NCBI GenBank assembly: GCA_964439955.1
Contig: CAYTPX010000003.1
Span: 1 to 64,000 of the forward strand
Reading direction: 5' to 3'
DNA: 64,000 bases
Source: UBA1794 sp964439955
Lineage (GTDB): Bacteria; Bacteroidota; Bacteroidia; Bacteroidales; Bacteroidaceae
Shown: in pieces, positions 29,346 through 37,505 of the stretch
Position numbering within the stretch: position 1 is the first letter of the stretch
Layout of the letters: every line of letters starts with the position of its first letter
Notes under the pieces: generated by a model
What the model saw: the letters and a program-made list of their open reading frames with translations, nothing else
Told to the model about the DNA's origin: nothing
Databases searched by the model: none
Program-made: the position numbers and the translations under genes

Positions 29346-30629
29346 TTAATAATTGGTAAGGCCGTCTTCGCGCATCCCGTTCAGGATAAGCGCATTGGCT
29401 TTCAACATGTCTGCATCCCGTATAGTTACCCCATACGAATTGGTAGTGCCGGTGGTTACTTCTTCCCGTTGGTTGATGCCCCCGTTCCAGAAATGTTGGC
29501 TATCGCCCTTTATGACTTGGGTCATATCTTTGAGCATTACTTTGAGCGCTTGGTTGGCAATCGGTTCCGACCATTCCCGCACGGAGGAATATTGTATGAG
29601 CGCTTGCCAGTTGGTCGCGGTACCTACGCCCATGGCGTGCGATATTTCGTGTTGTGCGGTGCCTACCCATTGGTAGCGTGTCCCTGAGCCGAAACGCATC
29701 CATCCGCTGATGCTGCAATCGGCAGTGGAAACACCCGTATTGTATTCGACATATATGGACTTGTTCAAGTTGGAGTAGTTGTTGTAGTAATACATGGCGG
29801 AATCCATAGCTTCCGTAATGCGGTCGTAGGCCGATACGCCGTCGGTAATGTCTTCTTGGGCGCCTGCCGCGTTACTGGCCCATGACCAGCTTACATTTCC
29901 ACCGCGTGTCGTCTGGAAAATGCGGTCGTTCCCATAGACGACGACCCCGTCACTTTGGATGGCATAGGCTCGTGTATGGTACATGGTCAATGGTTCCAAG
30001 TTGTCAAAGAATACGCCGAATTCATAGGTCGACTCATCCATGTCGGCTGCTACCACCCGGGTATCGTCGTCAATTGTCGGGTTTACGGTTTTGCCCAATA
30101 CAGCTCCGTATTCCGTTACGTCACCCAATTCTTCGAAAGCGCCCATGACGATTGCCGCTACACGGACACGGTTTGTAACAGGGTATGTCGTAACCGAAGA
30201 CGAACGTATTTCGAGCGTGATGCTCCGCACGCTTCCGTAGATGGTATCACGGGTGCGGTCGTCGTTAACTATTATTCCGAACGCACGCATATAGTAGGTG
30301 GCTCCCAATTCGAAGCCTGTGCTTTTTACAGAATCCGCAGTCATGATGACGCGCGAGCAACCATCGCTTACCCGTATGGTGGGCATTTGGTTGGTATCCG
30401 AATAAACGATGCCCCTTACCCTCGCTTCATCTCCTCCGATGATGCGGAGCATGAGCGTGTCTTGGCCCAAGTGAGTGATTTCGCCAGTCTCAATGGTTGC
30501 AGAGCTGGTCTTTGTACTTATCTCTGTAAGTCCGCCCTCCTGATAGTCGAAGACCTCTTCGTTTGAGCAGGCCGTGGTTAGGAAAAAGGCCAAGCCCGGA
30601 AGCGAAAAAAGAATAGATTTTAATTTCAT
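29346..30629 (-). CDS. Lipoprotein with C-terminal zinc metallopeptidase-like domain
   Basis: A 427-residue protein counted from the ATG at 30629, which gives a lipoprotein signal with lipobox TTAC (Cys21). A start at 30671 would overlap the upstream gene. Residues about 40-240 form repeated beta-sandwich-like segments ('GATYYMRAFGIIVNDDRTRDTIYG', 'TMYHTRAYAIQSDGVVVYGN'). The C-terminal ~180 residues hold HEISHAMGVG (His327, Glu328, His331), a zincin HExxH motif, then a later 'GDSQHFWNGGINQREE' whose His could be a further ligand. The likely location is the outer membrane, facing outward. Its context of glycan hydrolases suggests it acts on a glycoprotein or trims secreted partners. Family not named with certainty. 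Confidence 0.72.
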   Translation of the reverse strand: MKLKSILFSLPGLAFFLTTACSNEEVFDYQEGGLTEISTKTSSATIETGEITHLGQDTLMLRIIGGDEARVRGIVYSDTNQMPTIRVSDGCSRVIMTADSVKSTGFELGATYYMRAFGIIVNDDRTRDTIYGSVRSITLEIRSSSVTTYPVTNRVRVAAIVMGAFEELGDVTEYGAVLGKTVNPTIDDDTRVVAADMDESTYEFGVFFDNLEPLTMYHTRAYAIQSDGVVVYGNDRIFQTTRGGNVSWSWASNAAGAQEDITDGVSAYDRITEAMDSAMYYYNNYSNLNKSIYVEYNTGVSTADCSISGWMRFGSGTRYQWVGTAQHEISHAMGVGTATNWQALIQYSSVREWSEPIANQALKVMLKDMTQVIKGDSQHFWNGGINQREEVTTGTTNSYGVTIRDADMLKANALILNGMREDGLTNY

Positions 30630-30655
30630 AGTTTTTATAATTTGGATGTTTGGAT

Positions 30656-31792
30656 TCATAGGTTCGCACACCCTTCAAATTGAGCCATCTCGTAGGCCGC
30701 CAATAGGAAAGCACCTACTCCGAAAGGAGCGGTCGAATTTTCATCCACCGTCTGTCCGGGGATGGCCCTGTCGCCGATCGGTTGTACGTAACCCAGCCGC
30801 CCGTCGGGTTGTATGGCAGTCTCTGTCAGGTAGTGCCAACCCTTAAGTGCGGCGGGAAGATAAGTCTCGGCATCCAAATAGCCATGGTTGATGCCCCAGA
30901 GGAGGCCGAATGTGAAAAATGCCGTGCCGGACGTTTCAGGTCCCGGGGCGTGCTGGGGGTCTAACATGCTGCGCGTCCAATAGCCTTCAGGTTGTTGGCA
31001 TGCAACAATGGCTTTGGCCATTGTCTGGAAACGGTCTTCGTAGACCGGCCGGTATTCCTCGTCGGCTGGGAGCTCCTCTATCACCCGTGCCAGCGCGGCG
31101 AATACCCAACCGTCTCCCCGTGCCCAGAAATCCTTTTTCCCGTTTACGCTTTTATGCTTGGGGTAGATGTATCTGTTGTCACGGTAATAGAGCCCTGCTT
31201 GCGGGTCATACATGATGCTGTTGGAATAGGAGAAGTATTCGTAGAGTTTGTCCAAGTAGAGTCCATTGTTTGTGATGTTGTATAATTTGGTCATGACGGG
31301 CATCACCATAAACAAGCCGTCTGCCCACCACCAATAGTCGTTGCGGGGCGTGCTCATTTCGTATTCCATGACTTCGCATGCGCGTTGTATCCGTTGTCCG
31401 TCTTTCTTCCCTTCCAAGGTGTAGAGGTCGGCATAGACTTGGAAACAAATCTGCCAATCGCCGAACAGGACGAAATCGTCATTCTCCCCGTAACTGTATT
31501 TCCAATTGCTTTTGTCATTACTTTTCGCGCCTTTCCATTGGTTGTGTTCTGCCCAGGCGCGGGAAAAGTCGAGGTATGTGCTATCGCCTGTCAGGCGGTA
31601 AGCATAGATGTTTCCTACATGGTATGCAGCGTTATCCCAGAAAGCCCGTCCGTGCTGTGGGTTCTTTTCTTGCCAGTAACCGTTGACTTTCTTTACGGCG
31701 TTGATTACTTCCGTACGTGTCGGCACGGACTGTCCTGTGGATGCGATGGACGTAAGCAGGAACAAAAAAATAGGGAGTAGTGCTTTTCTCAT
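30656..31792 (-). CDS. Family 105 unsaturated glucuronyl/rhamnogalacturonyl hydrolase
   Basis: A 378-residue (alpha/alpha)6-barrel enzyme (GH88/GH105) that removes the 4,5-unsaturated uronic acid left by polysaccharide lyases. The signal peptide is residues 1-20 (ending STGQ). Family motifs: 'GDWQICFQVYADLY', 'DYWWWADGLFMVMPVMTKLY' with the likely catalytic Asp158, 'KDFWARGDGWVFAALARVIEELP', and 'GPETSGTAFFTFGLLWGINHG'. The ATG at 31792 is chosen because it starts the signal peptide; a frame from 31840 adds a polar leader. It is the first gene of a same-strand series running to GH43. In arabinogalactan pathways such enzymes act after rhamnose-glucuronate lyases; in pectin, after rhamnogalacturonan lyases. 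No lyase is in the window. Confidence 0.9.
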   Translation of the reverse strand: MRKALLPIFLFLLTSIASTGQSVPTRTEVINAVKKVNGYWQEKNPQHGRAFWDNAAYHVGNIYAYRLTGDSTYLDFSRAWAEHNQWKGAKSNDKSNWKYSYGENDDFVLFGDWQICFQVYADLYTLEGKKDGQRIQRACEVMEYEMSTPRNDYWWWADGLFMVMPVMTKLYNITNNGLYLDKLYEYFSYSNSIMYDPQAGLYYRDNRYIYPKHKSVNGKKDFWARGDGWVFAALARVIEELPADEEYRPVYEDRFQTMAKAIVACQQPEGYWTRSMLDPQHAPGPETSGTAFFTFGLLWGINHGYLDAETYLPAALKGWHYLTETAIQPDGRLGYVQPIGDRAIPGQTVDENSTAPFGVGAFLLAAYEMAQFEGCANL

Positions 31793-31916
31793 AATGGTGG
31801 TTTTCTGTTTGATTGATAAGATATAAGTATTCTGAAACAAAATGCAGGTTCCTTTTTTCGTATGGGGTTATATTGGGGTATTTGGATTGCTTCCCGATCC
31901 GGAAAGAAGATGTGGG

Positions 31917-31924
31917 CAAAGATA
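31917..31924 (-). promoter_or_regulatory. -7 box upstream of the GH105 gene
   Basis: TATCTTTG on the minus strand, a full TAnnTTTG match, 125 bases before the ATG at 31792. This could start the transcript for the carbohydrate block. No clear -33 box. The rest of the 234-base gap is AT-rich without other features. Confidence 0.5.
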
Positions 31925-32026
31925 TGTGTTTTTTTTAGATTTGCTGTACATTGCTGTTGAAAAATGGCAAATTGTTAGGGTTCTGCGTAATCTTTTGCGG
32001 TGTTCCGGCGTGCGGGTGCTTGGCCC

Positions 32027-33544
32027 CTATTCAATTTTTAGGGGAGGATTCATTTGTAATGCGCGGCTTTCCTGGTTGTAGCGGTCGTAGGTCGTGACGG
32101 CAAAGTAGCGCCGCTGTGGCATCCGGATGGCGTCGTACGTGTACCGGGTAGCTTCGATGCGGACTGCCACGATGTTTTCTGCACGTGATACGTCCACCGG
32201 CCACGTGTCCGAGGCGTACAGGTTGTATGTCGGGGGCGGTGTGGATTCGGAAAGGGGAGGATCCCAACAGATAAACGTGTGCTGCCCCTCGTATTCGACC
32301 CGCAGGTTTTGCGGGATGGAAGGCATGCAAGGGGCGGCCCATGACATTGGGGGGAGCATGGCGGGGTAGAGCGTAAATTCTCGTTCTATCTTGTCTTTCA
32401 ACCCCTGCAGGTTGCGTATCAGGAACTCGGCCCGATAGTAGCCGGTCCCGGCGCATCCGGCATTGCGGCTGAAGCTGATTTGCTTCATGACGTCGCTTAC
32501 GTCCCAATCCCCTTCGCGCGGGTCAAGGAAATAGATACCCACGCCGGGGATTATCGGCCGGTCGGTGTCATGCTCCAGCCAGTCGGCCAGGAACGGGAAG
32601 AAATGATCGTCGCGGTAGTAGAGCATCGGGCAGGCCCAGTCCAGTAAGCCTTCCGATAACCATTTCTTGGCGTCTTGGTGGTGGCGCTTAGCGGTGAAGC
32701 TACCGGGATTGTAGCGTGGCAACCGGTCGTATTTCCCCAATGGGCAGATGCTTATCTTCACCCACGGTTTTATCCTTTTGACTTCTTGGTGTAGCCTTTG
32801 TAGCAGGCGGGTCAGGTTGTCTTCCCGCCATTGCGCTTTGGAAGTCCCGGTGTTGTATTTGCGGAAGCTCTGTTGGTCGGGAAAAGTTATGTTCTCAGGG
32901 TAGCGGAAATAGTCGAGCTGGATTCCGTCGATATCGTAGTTGCTCGTGATTTCCGTTACTATGCCGGCGAGGTAATCGTCCGCTTCCGGGTAGCCCGGGT
33001 CGATGTAGTACCGGTTTCCGGCTTTGACGACAAAAGGTTCCGTTGAGCGCGAAAGGGCCTTTGCCCCTAACTCTTTTTGCTCTTGGGAGCTGCCCAAAGG
33101 AAGCGTCACCAGCCAAGCGTGGCATTCCATTCCGCGCTTGTGGCATTCTTGTATGCAGAATTCGAGTGGGTCGTATCCCGGGTCTTGTCCGGCTTTTCCC
33201 GTAAAAACGGACGAGAGCGGCTCGATTTGGGACCGGTAAGCCACGTCATTGCGCATCCGGGTCTGGAAGAACACGCAGTTGATGCCCGCTTCGTGGAGTT
33301 GATCCAGCATTTGGCATAGCTCTTCCTGTTGGGAACGGGCGTTCCCGGGATTGGTTGCCTGCGTCTTCGGCCAGTCCAACCCGTACAACGTGGTGAGCCA
33401 CACGGCCCTTGCCTCTACCTTGGGCGGGTTGCTGGATGCCGGGTGGGGGATGGAGAGCCTCCGGGGCGGTTCCGGTATGGGGGCGTCGCCTCTTAGTGGG
33501 AGGGACGCGACCAAGAGGATGAATAGGGTTAGGAGGCAGGCCAT
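32027..33544 (-). CDS. Secreted glycosyl-hydrolase-like 10 (GHL10 / DUF187, YngK-type) protein
   Basis: A 505-residue protein with a signal peptide, then 'VEARAVWLTTLYGLDWPKT', 'LDQLHEAGINCVFFQTRMRNDVAYRSQIEPLSSVFTGK', 'DPGYDPLEFCIQECHKRGMECHAWL' and 'YDIDGIQLDYFRYP', all signatures of the GHL10 TIM barrel. A fibronectin-like module follows ('PQNLRVEYEGQHTFICWDPPL'). Members are thought to cleave peptidoglycan-related or other glycans; activity is poorly defined. The ATG at 33544 is preferred because a TTG start at 33574 would sit inside the -7 promoter box. It is probably a separate unit from the GH105 series. Confidence 0.87.
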   Translation of the reverse strand: MACLLTLFILLVASLPLRGDAPIPEPPRRLSIPHPASSNPPKVEARAVWLTTLYGLDWPKTQATNPGNARSQQEELCQMLDQLHEAGINCVFFQTRMRNDVAYRSQIEPLSSVFTGKAGQDPGYDPLEFCIQECHKRGMECHAWLVTLPLGSSQEQKELGAKALSRSTEPFVVKAGNRYYIDPGYPEADDYLAGIVTEITSNYDIDGIQLDYFRYPENITFPDQQSFRKYNTGTSKAQWREDNLTRLLQRLHQEVKRIKPWVKISICPLGKYDRLPRYNPGSFTAKRHHQDAKKWLSEGLLDWACPMLYYRDDHFFPFLADWLEHDTDRPIIPGVGIYFLDPREGDWDVSDVMKQISFSRNAGCAGTGYYRAEFLIRNLQGLKDKIEREFTLYPAMLPPMSWAAPCMPSIPQNLRVEYEGQHTFICWDPPLSESTPPPTYNLYASDTWPVDVSRAENIVAVRIEATRYTYDAIRMPQRRYFAVTTYDRYNQESRALQMNPPLKIE

Positions 33545-33571
33545 TGGTGTCTTGTTAGTTGAAAATATGGG

Positions 33572-33579
33572 CAAAAATA
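33572..33579 (-). promoter_or_regulatory. -7 box of the GHL10 gene
   Basis: TATTTTTG on the minus strand matches TAnnTTTG, 28 bases before the ATG at 33544. Three direct repeats lie further upstream at 33624-33674. Confidence 0.55.
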
Positions 33580-33623
33580 CGAAAAAAGGGAATAGTTTGG
33601 TTATGGGTGGAGGCGGAATGAGG

Positions 33624-33674
33624 GGAAAGTAGCGGTATTTTCACGGGAAAGTGCCAAGTGGGTTCGGGGAAAGT
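33624..33674. repeat. Three GGAAAGT direct repeats at 22-bp spacing
   Basis: GGAAAGT occurs at 33624, 33646 and 33668, each preceded by one or more extra G. The period of 22 bases is about two helical turns, so the copies face the same side of the DNA. They lie 45-95 bases upstream of the GHL10 -7 box and before the terminator of the DUF5606 gene. The layout suggests a protein-binding array. Confidence 0.55.
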
Positions 33675-33688
33675 GCGGCAATTATAGA

Positions 33689-33733
33689 AAAACGAATGCA
33701 ACCCCTCCTGTGCAAGAAGGGTTGCATTCGTTT
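33689..33733 (-). terminator. Terminator of the DUF5606 gene
   Basis: A 13-bp stem (ACGAATGCAACCC and complement, about 33692-33704 and 33719-33731). On the minus strand it is followed by TTTTTC. It lies 29 bases past the stop at 33762. Confidence 0.85.
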
Positions 33734-33761
33734 GGTAAGTAGGCCATATGTGTGGGTGCGG

Positions 33762-34202
33762 CTATTCTTCCGTTTTTTCCGCTTCTTGCGGTTCGGCTTG
33801 CGGCTCGGGGGCGATGAACTGGGTAACCCCGTCCTTCACAAGCAAGTTGTACCATTGGATTAGTTTTTTGATATCGGAAGGGTGTACCCTGTCTTGGTCA
33901 AAGTCGGGGACTATCTCGGCAAAAAACTGGAAGAGTTCTTCCCGCGATGCTTTTTTGAGGTTGATGTCTACTGTTTTCCCTTCTTGTTTCCCGTAGAGGT
34001 CTTGCATGATTTGGGCAAGCGGCCGTTCATCTTCTTCCGTGTACATGGCGATGTCGCCTAAGGAGATTACTTTGTCTCTGCCATAGATGGGCATTCTTCT
34101 TTTTTCCGGACCTATGGTTTCTACGATGAGTGAGTTGCGGCTTTGTGAAAGTAAGCGGTAGAGGCCGCTTTTTCCGCTGATCGATAGAATTTCTTTAAGC
34201 AT
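33762..34202 (-). CDS. DUF5606 family conserved protein
   Basis: A 146-residue cytosolic protein with no signal peptide or membrane segment. 'MLKEILSISGKSGLYRLLSQSRNSLIVETI' and 'RPLAQIMQDLYGKQEGKTVDINLKKASREELFQFF' are characteristic of a family found widely in Bacteroidetes. The C-terminus is a short acidic Pro/Glu/Gln tail (about 130-146). It lies downstream of coaE but has its own -7 box. The function is not known; the N-terminus resembles a small beta-barrel nucleic-acid-binding fold only loosely. Confidence 0.85.
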   Translation of the reverse strand: MLKEILSISGKSGLYRLLSQSRNSLIVETIGPEKRRMPIYGRDKVISLGDIAMYTEEDERPLAQIMQDLYGKQEGKTVDINLKKASREELFQFFAEIVPDFDQDRVHPSDIKKLIQWYNLLVKDGVTQFIAPEPQAEPQEAEKTEE

Positions 34203-34281
34203 GGTTTTGTTTGATCGGTAAGGAGGTGTTTCTTGTTTTGTTCTTGTTTATCGGGGGAATGGCTTCCCTTTCAATGGGCTG

Positions 34282-34289
34282 CAAATATA
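34282..34289 (-). promoter_or_regulatory. -7 box of the DUF5606 gene
   Basis: TATATTTG on the minus strand, a TAnnTTTG match, 80 bases before the ATG at 34202. Confidence 0.45.
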
Positions 34290-34328
34290 GTATTTTAGGA
34301 AAACAAGGCAGCTTCTTGGCAACGCTTT

Positions 34329-34943
34329 TTAACCCGGAATGGAAGAAAGCAGCTTGGTTATTTGTGGAAATAGGGCGTTTCCAGGCTCGTTCTTTATCGT
34401 TTTTCTTGACGGGATGGGGGGCGTTTTCTGGTTCTTGCGTTGGAATTCTATTTTCCGGGAGGCTTCTTCCGTCGATATGCCGTCGCGGTCGGCAATCCGC
34501 CGGAGGCGTGTGTTTTCCGAGGCTGTGATTGCCCAGATTTCCGTGGCGAGTGTGTGGAAGCCGCTTTCGTACAAGATGGCCGACTCTATGGCTATGCGTG
34601 GATACCGCTGGGCTTTTTTTTGGTTGGCCCATTGCTGGAAGTCGAGGCGCACGGCGGGGTGGATGATGGCGTTGAGCTTTTGGGCGTTTCCCGGTGATCG
34701 GAACAGGAAGTCCGCCATTAATCTCTTATTGAGCTTTCGCCCTTCGTCTTGGTAGGTTTCCGGCCCCAAGAGGGAAATAAGTTGCTCGCGTATGGATAGG
34801 TTTGAGAGGGTGAGGCGTTTGGCTTGCGAGTCACAGTCGTATACGGGGATTTCTAATGCTCGGAGTATGTGTGAGACGACGCTTTTCCCGCAGCCGATTC
34901 CTCCGGTCAGCCCGATGATGGAAAATGTCTTGTCCGCAGTCAT
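34329..34943 (-). CDS. coaE: Dephospho-CoA kinase
   Basis: The last step of coenzyme A synthesis: phosphorylation of the ribose 3'-hydroxyl of dephospho-CoA. 204 residues. The P-loop is 'IIGLTGGIGCGKS' at the N-terminus, with 'VYDCDSQAKRL' and the lid region 'RLRRIADRDGISTEEASRKIE' further on. The ATG at 34943 gives the normal N-terminus; the frame continues upstream to 35069 but only across the neighbouring gene. Its start overlaps the ybbR stop by 4 bases. Confidence 0.93.
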   Translation of the reverse strand: MTADKTFSIIGLTGGIGCGKSVVSHILRALEIPVYDCDSQAKRLTLSNLSIREQLISLLGPETYQDEGRKLNKRLMADFLFRSPGNAQKLNAIIHPAVRLDFQQWANQKKAQRYPRIAIESAILYESGFHTLATEIWAITASENTRLRRIADRDGISTEEASRKIEFQRKNQKTPPIPSRKTIKNEPGNALFPQITKLLSSIPG

Positions 34944-35995
34944 GGCAGGTGAGAGATAGGCTTGTCCTCGGATTCTTTCCGGGTGTTTTCGATTAGGAAT
35001 TCGACGGAGGCTGGAATCATTTGGAGGTGGTGTATAAAGTTGGGGGATTTGCTGACATGGGGTATGCATTTCGTGGCTGGTGAAGTGGCTATTTCCCGAT
35101 AGGGGACTTCTAACAGGAAATCTTCTTCGCTGGCTTCTTTGAATTGGTGGAATGCGATCAGGAAACGCAACTTGACTTTTGATGGGAAAGTGCGTAACTT
35201 CTTATCGGCAGGAAAGCCGGTCCCGAGAATAGGGATTTCAATCGTCTTCTCGACGAGCAAGTCGGTGGGGATGGTAATCTGGACTTTTTCGGGGACGAAC
35301 TTCACTCCTGTTTTTTTCAACAAAGGAATCTCTTCGTGTACGGTGTCGCGGATTTGCGGGAATGAGGCTTTCTGGGTGGAAATCTCATGCAGTGAGGCAA
35401 GAATGTGGGTGGGCGCGAATGCCCATACCGAGTCGGGCTGGAGCAAAGTGTCGGTTGCGACGTATTCCATTGCCGTGCTGCTCTCTATGTCGAGCCGCAC
35501 AGGTATCTTTTTGCTTTCGCCGATAGAGTAATAGTATTCGATGAAGGTGGGTTTCGTGTTCAGCAGGACGGTGGAATTGGAAAGGGCGGATTTGATTTCT
35601 TTGTCGATGTCGCTGACACTGATGCGGGTGTAGCTGCCGTTGTTCCGCCATTTGTTGAAATCAATCTGGATAGGTTTGTTCCTTTTCCCGAATTGGTAGA
35701 GGATAAGCAAAGAGCCTTTGTCTTTTACCGTTAGGGTTAATTGCGAAATGGGCGGGTCGGTTATGAGGACTTCTTTGGGAATATTTATAAGCTCGATGGG
35801 GATTTGTATGTCGGCTTCGTAGGTTTCGTTGAGAGCGCGGAGAAACCAGAAGAAAGTGGCGGTTAAAAGGGCTACAGCGAAAAGGAAAAAATCCTTGCTC
35901 TTGGTTGAACCAATGAATTCCTTGACCTTTCCAAAGGAAGGGAAGGTTAGTTGCCGGGATGGGGGGGATGGTTTCTTGTGTTCTTTGTCAGGCAT
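34940..35995 (-). CDS. YbbR-like domain protein
   Basis: A 351-residue protein with one N-terminal membrane helix (about 35-56, 'FLFAVALLTATFFWFLRAL') and a periplasmic part made of YbbR-like beta modules ('IPIELINIPKEVLITDPPISQLTLTVKDKGSLLI', 'KKTGVKFVPEKVQITIPTDLLVEKTIEIPILG'). In Firmicutes a YbbR protein (CdaR) controls a diadenylate cyclase. Here the partner is not adjacent; the nusB-yajC-ybbR-coaE order is instead a conserved Bacteroidetes arrangement. The tail is polar. Function in this phylum unknown. Confidence 0.85.
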   Translation of the reverse strand: MPDKEHKKPSPPSRQLTFPSFGKVKEFIGSTKSKDFFLFAVALLTATFFWFLRALNETYEADIQIPIELINIPKEVLITDPPISQLTLTVKDKGSLLILYQFGKRNKPIQIDFNKWRNNGSYTRISVSDIDKEIKSALSNSTVLLNTKPTFIEYYYSIGESKKIPVRLDIESSTAMEYVATDTLLQPDSVWAFAPTHILASLHEISTQKASFPQIRDTVHEEIPLLKKTGVKFVPEKVQITIPTDLLVEKTIEIPILGTGFPADKKLRTFPSKVKLRFLIAFHQFKEASEEDFLLEVPYREIATSPATKCIPHVSKSPNFIHHLQMIPASVEFLIENTRKESEDKPISHLP

Positions 35996-36068
35996 GTTGT
36001 TCCTTTAATGTGGCTCGTTCGCGAGGGGGTGTTCGCTTCTTCAAAAGCAAAGATGGAGAGAAATATTT

Positions 36069-36116
36069 AAATGGTAAAGCGAAAGGGAGAAAAATCTCCC
36101 TTTCGCTTTACCATTT
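36069..36116 (-). terminator. Perfect 22-bp hairpin between yajC and ybbR
   Basis: A perfect inverted repeat (36069-36090 and 36095-36116) with a 4-base AAAA loop, ATGGTAAAGCGAAAGGGAGA core. It lies 31 bases past the yajC stop. The T-run after it is weak (TTTAAATATTTC), so it may end the nusB-yajC transcript or act as a 3' stabiliser. Confidence 0.7.
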
Positions 36117-36146
36117 ATGGTCTTTCCCTTGGTTTTCAAGAGGTGG

Positions 36147-36425
36147 TTATTTCCCGGTCTGGGTGTCGGCAGCTGATTGGTAGATGCTTGACTTTTCAAT
36201 CGTGATGCGTACGTCTTTGGCGATTTCTAACATGACTTGGTTGTCTTTCACTTCTTTGATGATGCCATGGATTCCGCCTGCAGTAACCACGTGTTGCCCT
36301 GCTTCGAGCGAACTACGGAAGCGTTGTATTTCTTTTTGTTTCTTATTTTGGGGGCGAATCATGAAGAAATACATGATAGCAAAGAAGATGATAAGCATGA
36401 TCCACATGCTGTTCTGGGGATTCAT
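36147..36425 (-). CDS. yajC: Preprotein translocase accessory subunit YajC
   Basis: A 92-residue protein of the SecDF-YajC complex that helps Sec export and YidC insertion. One N-terminal membrane helix ('MWIMLIIFFAIMYFFMIRPQNKKQKE') is followed by the conserved basic RPQNKKQKE stretch and a small beta domain ('GQHVVTAGGIHGIIKEVKDNQVMLEIAKDVRITIEKSSI'). It lies 93 bases after nusB and has its own -7 box. Confidence 0.95.
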   Translation of the reverse strand: MNPQNSMWIMLIIFFAIMYFFMIRPQNKKQKEIQRFRSSLEAGQHVVTAGGIHGIIKEVKDNQVMLEIAKDVRITIEKSSIYQSAADTQTGK

Positions 36426-36487
36426 AAAGCGTTTCTTTTTTACAGGTTAGTATTTATGAAAAATGAATTGGTCGCGTCTATGCCGTG

Positions 36488-36495
36488 CAAATATA
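36488..36495 (-). promoter_or_regulatory. -7 box of yajC
   Basis: TATATTTG on the minus strand, a TAnnTTTG match in the nusB-yajC gap, 63 bases before the yajC ATG. It lets yajC be transcribed separately. Confidence 0.45.
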
Positions 36496-36518
36496 GTGGT
36501 TCGCCATGAAGTCATGGT

Positions 36519-37448
36519 TTATTTGCTGAGGAGTTTGCCTTCTTTTTTTAATTGATTAACGATTCCGGCCAAAGTGCCGTTGATGAAGCTCGCGCTGTTG
36601 GGGGTGCTGTATTGTTTTGCTATTTCGATATATTCGTTGAGGCTTACGTTGAGCGGGATTTCCGGGAAGGTGGTGATTTCGGCTATTGCGGCCTGAAGGA
36701 TGATTTGGTCGATGAGCGCAATCCTTTCCACCTCCCAGTTGCGCAGCGATTGCTTTATGATGTTCTGCCAGTCTTTTTCTTCTTCCAAGGTTTTGCGGAA
36801 GAGCGTGAGGGCAAAGTCTTCGTCGTTTGGAGACGTATATCTGGGTAGCAAGTGCTGGTTCCCTTCCTCGTTTTGCTCAAACTTCCGGATGGTTTTAAGG
36901 ACAAAGGTGTCGATGATGTCCTTGTCATAATTCCAATAGAGGCTTTCTTCTTCGAGGATTTGCTCCAGTTCGTCGTTGTTGCAGATGTATGCCTTGTACA
37001 GTTTTTTCCACAAATTGCGGTCTTCCTCGTAGTTGTTGCCCGGTGTATTCATGTATTCTTGGTAAGTTTCCCCCTGCATGATCCGCTCGCTGAGGGATTT
37101 GATGTAGGCCTTCTTCCCCTCTTCCGCATTATCCCCTCTCCGGTTCAGGTTGTCTTGGAGTTCTTTGCAGTTGGCGAGTTGCTTGACGAACAGGTTTTCA
37201 ATGAACTTCCGGTTGGGGAACATTTCCTCCTTGGTGGGGCGATATTTGGCCAATCCTGCTTCTATCCGCTTCCGGGCATAGCGGGTAATCTCGATAGGCA
37301 GGGCGAGGAGTTCATTATACAGGTCGTATGATTTGTTCAAACTGAACATGAGCTCTTTGACGCTCGATTCGATGCTTTTGTTTTCATTCTGGTAGAAAAC
37401 ATAGGCTATTTGGATTATTTTTGTCCGGATTAAGATGCGGTTAATCAT
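36519..37448 (-). CDS. nusB: Transcription antitermination factor NusB, long Bacteroidetes form
   Basis: A 309-residue protein; the typical NusB is about 140. The C-terminal half matches the NusB fold ('EKDWQNIIKQSLRNWEVERIALIDQIILQAAIAEITTFPEIPLNVSLNEYIEIAKQYSTPNSASFINGTLAGIV'), which with NusE binds boxA RNA in rRNA antitermination. The N-terminal ~160 residues start 'MINRILIRTKIIQIAYVFYQN', a duplicated, diverged helical half seen across the phylum. The ATG at 37448 is chosen over an open frame to 37676, which runs through the promoter and the divergent gene. A complete -33/-7 promoter lies 58 bases upstream. Confidence 0.9.
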   Translation of the reverse strand: MINRILIRTKIIQIAYVFYQNENKSIESSVKELMFSLNKSYDLYNELLALPIEITRYARKRIEAGLAKYRPTKEEMFPNRKFIENLFVKQLANCKELQDNLNRRGDNAEEGKKAYIKSLSERIMQGETYQEYMNTPGNNYEEDRNLWKKLYKAYICNNDELEQILEEESLYWNYDKDIIDTFVLKTIRKFEQNEEGNQHLLPRYTSPNDEDFALTLFRKTLEEEKDWQNIIKQSLRNWEVERIALIDQIILQAAIAEITTFPEIPLNVSLNEYIEIAKQYSTPNSASFINGTLAGIVNQLKKEGKLLSK

Positions 37449-37505
37449 ATAAAGTGTCGTAATTCTTCTTCTGATGGGAGGCGAAAAAAGTGAAAAATTG
37501 GTCGG

